Source of the DNA: Candidatus Nitrosopumilus sp. | GTDB taxonomy: Archaea; Thermoproteota; Nitrososphaeria; Nitrososphaerales; Nitrosopumilaceae | Direction of reading: 5' to 3' | Assembly (NCBI GenBank): GCA_013043295.1 | Contig: JABDOO010000087.1 | Location: 1 to 20,026 of the forward strand | Length of the DNA: 20,026 bases | In this document: positions 15,263 to 20,026 of the stretch, in pieces | Position numbering within the stretch: the stretch's first letter is position 1 | Layout: every line of letters starts with the position of its first letter | Program-made: the position numbers and the translations under genes | Notes under the pieces: generated by a model | Told to the model about the DNA's origin: nothing | The model's input: only the letters and a program-made list of their open reading frames with translations | Databases searched by the model: none

Positions 15263-15833
15263 TTAGTTTTTTTGCTTTTTGCATTTCCTTTGCTTTTTGT
15301 CTAATTCTATCTACATCTATTGAGTGATACATGGAAGGTGAACTGCCTAGCTTTTCTAAAGCTCTTCCGAGCATTCCTATACCTATACTCTCTTCATTTT
15401 CTTGCTCATGTGCAAAAGCAACAGCTACTAGAATAATACCCTGAACAAGTTCTTTTTCCCTTCCAAAGCATTGATTCCAAACACCTTCAAAAGCTTCATG
15501 GCATTCCCAAAATCTTTCATTGTTAAAATAAAATATTCCTTCTGCAATTCCTTTTTCTTTGTCAATGTGCTCCTCAACAACATGTCTCACATTATCAAGT
15601 TCTCCGATAGGAGATAGTTTTTCAACTAGTGGATCTAAATCGTCTTTTTCTGCTGCTACATCAAATTCAATAAATTTCGTAGCTACTCTAGCTAATCTTA
15701 CTGAGACGTTTTTCATATCTGCTGCAAGATCTCTAGCACGATAAGCAAGTTCCCTACAATTTTGGGGCAAATATTTCTCATTTTTAAAATGCAGTAAATA
15801 ACGTTCCATGAGATAGTTTTGAAGGAATTTCAT
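15246..15833 (-). CDS. DUF309-domain protein
   Basis: 195 residues. The C-terminal half holds the DUF309 signature: NNERFWECHEAFEGVW followed by a helix with KELVQGIILVAVAFAHEQE and a GMLGRALEKL segment. This all-helical family is widespread in bacteria and archaea, and the conserved His and Glu residues suggest a bound ligand or metal, but no function is established. The N-terminal 90 residues are helical and charged. The start is ATG 15833; an in-frame ATG at 15809 is also possible. It diverges from rps24e, with 58 bases between the two starts. Confidence 0.8.
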   Translation of the reverse strand: MKFLQNYLMERYLLHFKNEKYLPQNCRELAYRARDLAADMKNVSVRLARVATKFIEFDVAAEKDDLDPLVEKLSPIGELDNVRHVVEEHIDKEKGIAEGIFYFNNERFWECHEAFEGVWNQCFGREKELVQGIILVAVAFAHEQENEESIGIGMLGRALEKLGSSPSMYHSIDVDRIRQKAKEMQKAKKLTRFEI

Positions 15834-15859
15834 AAATTTCTTCTGTATTTACAATCAAG

Positions 15860-15868
15860 GTTTATATG
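15860..15868 (+). promoter_or_regulatory. TATA box of rps24e, possibly shared with the divergent DUF309 gene
   Basis: GTTTATATG is centred 26-28 bases before ATG 15892. Read on the other strand the same bases give CATATAAAC, about 31 bases before ATG 15833. One near-palindromic element might therefore serve both directions in a 58-base region. Confidence 0.5.
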
Positions 15869-15891
15869 AAATATCTAGAGATTTTTGATAC

Positions 15892-16308
15892 ATGTCCATA
15901 ATAGAGACAATTGCAGACGTCAACAATACCTTCCTATCCAGAAGGGAATTAACTTGTAATTTTGCAGGTCTAGCAGGTAAACTCAAAAGTTTAGAGGCAG
16001 TGGATATGATTTCAAAAGAATTCAAGTTAGATGGCAAGGTAGTAATTCCAATGAGATTAAGAACTCAAGTTGGTAAATCTCTCATTACTGGAACTTTCTA
16101 TGTTTACGATGATGAAGGATTAGCTAAAAAACACATCAATCCTACAATATTTTCAAGATTAGACAAATCTAAAGCTAAAATTGCAGAAGCTGAAGCAGCA
16201 GCAAAAGAAGCAGAGGCAGCAGAAGCTCCTGCTGAAGAAGCTCCGGCAGAGGTTAAAGCAGAAGAAGCTCCTGCAGAAGAATCTAAAGAAGAGGAGAAAA
16301 CTGAATAA
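15892..16308 (+). CDS. rps24e: Small ribosomal subunit protein eS24 (S24e)
   Basis: 138 residues. The first 95 or so are the ribosomal S24e domain found in archaea and eukaryotes: FLSRRELTCNFAG, IPMRLRTQVGKSLITGTFYVYDD and a KHINPTIFSRLD end. The remaining 45 residues are a low-complexity acidic tail of Ala, Glu and Pro (repeats of EAPAEE), absent from the conserved core. The start is leaderless ATG 15892 with a TATA box 26 bases upstream. The stop shares one base with the ATG of S27ae (TAATG), so the two ribosomal proteins are made from one coupled message. Confidence 0.95.
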   Translation: MSIIETIADVNNTFLSRRELTCNFAGLAGKLKSLEAVDMISKEFKLDGKVVIPMRLRTQVGKSLITGTFYVYDDEGLAKKHINPTIFSRLDKSKAKIAEAEAAAKEAEAAEAPAEEAPAEVKAEEAPAEESKEEEKTE

Positions 16309-16493
16309 TGCCTGTTGAGAAAAAAGGTAAGAAAGGTTCTAGTCCCAGCATTGCATCATATTACAAAGTAGAAGGAGAAAAAGCATCAAGAACTAGAAAG
16401 GTTTGTTCAAGATGTGGAAAAGGTACATTCATGGCACAACACAAAGACAGAAACACTTGTGGTAAATGTGGCTTTACAGAATTTAATCAATAA
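16308..16493 (+). CDS. rps27ae: Small ribosomal subunit protein eS31 (S27ae)
   Basis: 61 residues, the length of archaeal S27ae, which lacks the ubiquitin fusion of the eukaryotic form. A basic N-terminus (VEKKGKKG) is followed by SYYKVEGEKASRTRKVC and the zinc ribbon C33, C36, C51, C54 (CSRCG and CGKCG), ending GFTEFNQ. The start overlaps the S24e stop by one base. A run of A/T-rich sequence without genes (16494-16527) separates it from the convergent HExxH gene and may hold terminators for both. Confidence 0.96.
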   Translation: MPVEKKGKKGSSPSIASYYKVEGEKASRTRKVCSRCGKGTFMAQHKDRNTCGKCGFTEFNQ

Positions 16494-16527
16494 AAAAAAT
16501 AAAATAATTTTTAAACAAATCTAAAAA

Positions 16528-17235
16528 TCAATAGAGTCTTTTTTTATGAATTTTTGAACTTTTTTCTTCCATCATTTCCATTTTTGAAATAAAAGCAGGA
16601 TCAAGTTTAATTTTAGAAAGAGATTCAGCAGATAGTTTTACAGTGTTTGTGTCAAGGGCGACATTAGATTTTGGGAGATTTCTATCTGCCCAAAATTTCA
16701 TTACTTTATCTTCAAGCTTAAAATCACGAAAACCGGCAGGGAATTTTTTTGTGATGTGGTTGAGTAGTGTACGATCTTTGAATACAACTCGAGGTTCAAA
16801 CAGACGAGTTTCATCACTGTATACATTTTCAAATAAATTTCCAGAAATTTCATCAGAGAGTAATTCCATTTTTGAAATTTTTCTCATCAAATCTAAGAAA
16901 TGTAAAAATTCATGTGCCAAAATAGCATGTATTGTACCCTTTAATCCATATGCAACTAACGGTGCAGAAATTTGTATTACAACCTGGAATTTATCTTCAA
17001 AAACCACAGGAATAGTCCTTGCAAATAAAATTCCAAATTCATATGAATTCGAATTAGGCGATGAAATTACTAGAGAAGGCTCAACGTATGCAATAGGGTA
17101 ACGAATTCCAGATGCTTTTTCAATTCTATTGATTCCTTGGATAGTGATTGGGAATCGTTTTAGTGTTAAATCAAAAACATCATCAGGAATTATTCCTTTA
17201 GAATGTGCATCTTTGAAGCGAACCAGTGGATCCAA
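16528..17235 (-). CDS. HExxH-containing protein, possible zinc metallopeptidase fold
   Basis: Not recognised as a named family. The 235 residues include HEFLH (H108, E109, H112) in a helix (TIHAILAHEFLHFLDLM), the zinc-site pattern of gluzincin/metzincin-type proteins. A third ligand is not obvious; acidic residues follow at 115 and 123-128. There is no signal peptide or membrane segment, so it would act in the cytoplasm. The start TTG 17235 has no in-frame ATG or GTG upstream of it before a stop. A TATA-like TTTTTAC lies about 28 bases before it, which favours a leaderless TTG start. It lies downstream of Pus10 and a tiny basic gene on the same strand. Confidence 0.7.
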   Translation of the reverse strand: MDPLVRFKDAHSKGIIPDDVFDLTLKRFPITIQGINRIEKASGIRYPIAYVEPSLVISSPNSNSYEFGILFARTIPVVFEDKFQVVIQISAPLVAYGLKGTIHAILAHEFLHFLDLMRKISKMELLSDEISGNLFENVYSDETRLFEPRVVFKDRTLLNHITKKFPAGFRDFKLEDKVMKFWADRNLPKSNVALDTNTVKLSAESLSKIKLDPAFISKMEMMEEKSSKIHKKRLY

Positions 17236-17259
17236 TATTATCTCTCGATAATTTTGAAT

Positions 17260-17266
17260 GTAAAAA
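17260..17266 (-). promoter_or_regulatory. Putative TATA box of the HExxH gene
   Basis: On the minus strand TTTTTAC is centred 28 bases before TTG 17235, in the 42-base gap after the small basic gene. It supports TTG as a leaderless start. Confidence 0.4.
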
Positions 17267-17277
17267 GGTTGATTAGA

Positions 17278-17370
17278 TCAAGAACGTGGTTTGCCGGCTT
17301 TCTTTTTTTTGCGTGTTTCAGCCCTTTGATCAGCATGTCTCATATGCTTATTTTTTTTTCTTATTGGCAT
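17278..17370 (-). CDS. 30-residue highly basic protein
   Basis: Starts ATG 17370 and stops TGA 17280-17278. The product begins MPIRKKNKHMRHAD and ends with the run KKKKAGKPRS; about half the residues are Lys, Arg or His, and there is no aromatic residue. It lies 38 bases after the Pus10 stop and 42 bases before the HExxH gene, both on the same strand, so the space between those genes is explained by it. Size and charge resemble tiny ribosome- or RNA-associated proteins, but I do not recognise the family, and it is not the known eL41 sequence. No strong Shine-Dalgarno or TATA box is seen, so it may ride on the Pus10 transcript. Confidence 0.6.
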   Translation of the reverse strand: MPIRKKNKHMRHADQRAETRKKKKAGKPRS

Positions 17371-17408
17371 AAGATTTTAGAATTTCTACCAATAGTTAAT
17401 TGTTATCA

Positions 17409-18548
17409 TTACACTTCAATGTCAAGAAAATCAAATCGTTCACAGACACAGGGAGATTCAAGAAGGGTAGAAATTCCAGGGGTAACATCATCACCAATTA
17501 CAAATCTCTTAATGGGTAATCCACCTTCTGCCTTGATAATTAAATTGAACATATTTTTTGATTTTTTGGTATACTTTACATTGAAAATTTTCTTTTCAGA
17601 TCGTTTACCTGATTTATCATAAACCACCACAGGATTTGAGGTTAGAATTTTTAATTTTTTGAGACCCTGTGAATCAATTTCTGAAGTTGTAGTAATTTTT
17701 ACTCTGATCGTAGAATTAAATTTCAGAGATCTTTTTGGAGACTCGTTTACCAGTTTTAGATGATGAATTTTAATTGAATCAGAAATTACATCCGATAATT
17801 TTGCTTTTCTTTTTAACGGATTTTGTATTTTAACAAAAAAAGGTCTACCTGCATTCAGAACAAGACTAGATTGATCCTCACCGCCAATCCAAGTAAATTT
17901 GGCAATAGTGCCTCCAAATTTTTTAAAAACAAATTTTGAAATCACTCCTTCGACACTATCAAATTTAGAGATACCATGAAAATCACAGATACGACATCCT
18001 TTACCTAAGCAATTCTCACAAGATTTTTGTTTTTGTGGATATCCTCTTTTGGTTTTAGTGTATCTGCCTGATAGAGTGATAGATTTTGAGCGTAATTCAC
18101 AAGACTCATCCTTCAAATTTACAGTAAATGTAATTTCAGGGTTAAGATGATCAATGGTTTTTTTGGTTTTTCTTGAATATTTACGGCCTAATTCTTTAGT
18201 AATGTCAGTCTTTATGCTATCAATTCCTTTTAGTTTGAATTGAGAGCGAATAAAATCATCTTTGTCCACTATTGATGGTTTTATTATCGCACCTACACTA
18301 AACGAAGTAAAAGAGTAGTTTGATGAGACATCAATCATTAATTTTAAAAAATGATCCAAGTGTTCAAATAAATTTTTACAAATATAACATCTCTCAATGG
18401 CAAGATTGTTCTTTAATTTTTTTCCAAGAAGTTTATTTGATGATAAATGTAATTGTTTTGAAAATAATCTTCCCAAACAATGATCACATAAATCATATTT
18501 TTTAATAATTTTATTTGCTGTGGGAATAATTTGTTGGTATTTAGACAT
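17409..18548 (-). CDS. pus10: tRNA pseudouridine synthase Pus10
   Basis: Pus10 makes pseudouridine 54 (and in some archaea 55) in the T-loop of tRNA. The protein has 379 residues. The N-terminal accessory region has CDHC (C21, C24) and CYIC (C54, C57), a zinc site. The central THUMP-like part follows, then CENCLGKGCRIC (177-188), a second cysteine cluster. The catalytic motif is IGGEDQSSLVLNAGRPFFV with D225 as the expected nucleophile. Most archaeal Pus10 have GRED at this point; here it is GGED. The C-terminus keeps the usual RFVxGD...P...LL pattern. It starts 25 bases after SRP54 on the same strand. Confidence 0.92.
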   Translation of the reverse strand: MSKYQQIIPTANKIIKKYDLCDHCLGRLFSKQLHLSSNKLLGKKLKNNLAIERCYICKNLFEHLDHFLKLMIDVSSNYSFTSFSVGAIIKPSIVDKDDFIRSQFKLKGIDSIKTDITKELGRKYSRKTKKTIDHLNPEITFTVNLKDESCELRSKSITLSGRYTKTKRGYPQKQKSCENCLGKGCRICDFHGISKFDSVEGVISKFVFKKFGGTIAKFTWIGGEDQSSLVLNAGRPFFVKIQNPLKRKAKLSDVISDSIKIHHLKLVNESPKRSLKFNSTIRVKITTTSEIDSQGLKKLKILTSNPVVVYDKSGKRSEKKIFNVKYTKKSKNMFNLIIKAEGGLPIKRFVIGDDVTPGISTLLESPCVCERFDFLDIEV

Positions 18549-18573
18549 TATAAATTGGAATTACGGTTTTAAG

Positions 18574-19899
18574 TTATCCTAATCCCATTTTTCTAAGAGT
18601 ACCTTGCATCTGACGACCTTTAGATGCTTTCATCATGTTCTTAGAATTTTTATAATTCTTGATTAATTCTTTAACTTCACCTTCAGGCCATCCAGAACCG
18701 CGAGAAATTCTTTTGATTCTTGAAGAGTTTAACAAATCAGGATCTGCCTTTTCAGCTTTTGTCATACTTTGAATAATATATCTCCATTTTGATACTCTGC
18801 CTTCCATTTGATCAACTTGATCACCCTTTACCATTCCAGATAAACCTGGCATACTATCAAGTAGACCTTGCAGAGAACCTACTTTGGTTACTTCTTCTAA
18901 CTGATAAAAGAAATCATCCATGTTCATTTTTCCACTGGATATTCTTTTCATTCTTACATCATCGCCCTCATCTTCTAATCGTTTTGCTAAATCTAAAACG
19001 GCTTGAATATCACCCATGCCAAGTAATCTTCCAACAAATCGTGTTGGAGAGAATTTTTCTAAATCATCTATTCTCTCTCCAGTTCCTATGTACATGATTT
19101 GGGCACCAGTTGCTGCAGATGCTGCAAGAGCACCACCACCTTTTGCAGAACTATCCAATTTAGTAATAATCACTCCACCCACAGGAATTGTTTTATGAAA
19201 TGCTTCTGCTTGATTGAAACATTGCTGACCAATTGTGCCATCAATTACAAGTAATGCCAGATCTGGATCTGCAACTTTGTTAATTCTATCCATCTCTTCT
19301 AAAAGATCTTGTTCCTCTTTATGACGACCAGCAGTATCAATTAGTATAACATCTAATGGTTGCCCTGCAAAATGTTTTAATCCATTTTTTACAATGTTTG
19401 GGGAATCTTTGTTGTTTTCTTCTCCATACACTTCAACATTTGATTTTTCACACATTGTTCTGAGTTGAACTAGTGCCCCTGGTCGATACGTATCAGCACC
19501 TACTACACCAACTTTGTAACCTTGGCGAGATAAAAATTTGGCAAGTTTTGATGCGACTGTGGTTTTACCACTACCCTGAATTCCTAATAAAATAATTTTA
19601 TTTTGTTTGCCAGGTTTAAAATCAAATTCAGATTCATTTCCAAGTAATTTTGATAGTTCATCATAGAGTATTTTTACAATATGGTCTTTTCTTGACAAGC
19701 CAGGTGGAGGTGTCTCATTTAGAGCACGTTCCTCAAGTTGCTTTGTAATTTCTAAAACTAGGCGTACATTAACATCTGATTGTAATAATGCCCTTTGAAC
19801 GTCTTTGGATAGTTCCTTGATGAGTTCCTCGTCAATCCCAGAAGATTTTACAATTTTTTTAATTGCATCGCTCAGACTACTCTTTAGACCATCAAGCAT
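18574..19899 (-). CDS. srp54: Signal recognition particle protein SRP54
   Basis: GTPase that binds signal sequences as they leave the ribosome and brings them to the membrane with SRP RNA and FtsY. The 441 residues have the three standard domains. The N domain (1-95) is helical. The G domain (about 98-295) has the P-loop GIQGSGKTT (106-114), DTAGRH (188-193) and TKLD (246-249) with the following SSAKGGGAL. The M domain (from about 300) is Met-rich and has the RNA-binding SRIKRISRGSG helix-turn. The start ATG 19899 lies inside the last codons of the Dph6-like gene (8-base overlap), so it is translated from that gene's message, with Pus10 following. Confidence 0.97.
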   Translation of the reverse strand: MLDGLKSSLSDAIKKIVKSSGIDEELIKELSKDVQRALLQSDVNVRLVLEITKQLEERALNETPPPGLSRKDHIVKILYDELSKLLGNESEFDFKPGKQNKIILLGIQGSGKTTVASKLAKFLSRQGYKVGVVGADTYRPGALVQLRTMCEKSNVEVYGEENNKDSPNIVKNGLKHFAGQPLDVILIDTAGRHKEEQDLLEEMDRINKVADPDLALLVIDGTIGQQCFNQAEAFHKTIPVGGVIITKLDSSAKGGGALAASAATGAQIMYIGTGERIDDLEKFSPTRFVGRLLGMGDIQAVLDLAKRLEDEGDDVRMKRISSGKMNMDDFFYQLEEVTKVGSLQGLLDSMPGLSGMVKGDQVDQMEGRVSKWRYIIQSMTKAEKADPDLLNSSRIKRISRGSGWPEGEVKELIKNYKNSKNMMKASKGRQMQGTLRKMGLG

Positions 19900-20026
19900 G
19901 GTAATTCAATTCTGCATCCACTATTTCAAACCTTCCTCGATAGCCATCCCAACTTTTTTTAGATTGATTAATTTTTATAGAATTTTCAAAGATAGGACAG
20001 TTAGTTACAAAGGTTTCAGCCTCACC
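19892..20026 (-). CDS. C-terminus of a Dph6-like (diphthine-ammonia ligase type) ATP-binding protein, partial
   Basis: The last 44 codons of a gene whose start lies beyond the right edge. The visible protein runs GEAETFVTNCPIFE, then a variable strand, then KKSWDGYRGRFEIVDAEL and ends NYHA. The GExET..V..CPIF pattern with the closing W..Y.G...I..AEL strand is typical of the end of the MJ0570-type/Dph6 PP-loop family, which amidates diphthine on elongation factor 2. Only the tail is seen, so the assignment rests on that motif. Its TGA stop lies eight bases inside srp54. Confidence 0.7.
   Translation of the reverse strand, partial: GEAETFVTNCPIFENSIKINQSKKSWDGYRGRFEIVDAELNYHA

Noticed and set aside
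16643..17101. Long open frame on the plus strand opposite the HExxH gene
   Set aside because: Its product has no recognisable motif and reads as the complement of the minus-strand gene, whose HEFLH motif and TATA-spaced start are more convincing.
1..20026. Insertion sequences, prophage, CRISPR or horizontally acquired island
   Set aside because: No transposase, integrase, repeat array or terminal inverted repeats were seen, and base composition is even apart from the short element near 3700. The window is mostly core metabolism and translation.

Overview
The window is AT-rich, densely packed archaeal chromosome. It is best explained as a marine ammonia-oxidising archaeon of the Nitrosopumilus type (Thaumarchaeota/Nitrososphaerota). 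The evidence is archaeal ribosomal proteins S24e and S27ae, Pus10, SRP54, an archaeal GHMP-type shikimate kinase, archaeal-type phosphoglycerate mutase, a ThiD-ThiN fusion, and many starts that sit about 26 bases behind a TATA box (leaderless transcripts). The genus is inferred from gene content and protein style, not from a search. I see no mobile element, CRISPR array, rRNA or tRNA.

Positions 1-7700 hold an aromatic amino acid block on the + strand: aroD (5' end cut off by the window), aroE, archaeal shikimate kinase and aroA, the last three overlapping. A 329-base gap follows, containing a GC-rich foldable element that looks like a small structured RNA. Then come aroC, a chorismate mutase-aminotransferase fusion, a prephenate dehydrogenase and a small Nudix protein. 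Together they run from dehydroquinate to chorismate and on through prephenate towards tyrosine and phenylalanine. The first two steps (to dehydroquinate) and prephenate dehydratase are not in the window.

Positions 7683-11050 hold a thiamin region. thiC is on the - strand and a bifunctional thiD-thiN gene is on the + strand; together they make the pyrimidine half and join it to the thiazole. Three tiny genes lie between them: a 32-residue four-cysteine protein, and a translationally coupled pair made of a zinc ribbon and a coiled-coil protein.

Positions 11106-13737 carry sugar-nucleotide-like genes: an NDP-sugar pyrophosphorylase overlapping a GNA1-like acetyltransferase, a four-helix membrane protein, and a GalT-superfamily protein that lacks several expected active-site and zinc residues. 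Then come archaeal phosphoglycerate mutase and a DUF309 protein, which converge.

Positions 15892-20026 concern translation and protein targeting. S24e and S27ae form a + strand operon. On the - strand, reading from the right edge, are the end of a Dph6-like ATP-binding protein, SRP54, Pus10, an unannotated 30-residue basic protein, and an HExxH protein of unknown function. Most genes are separated by fewer than 50 bases or overlap, and several convergent pairs overlap at their tails.
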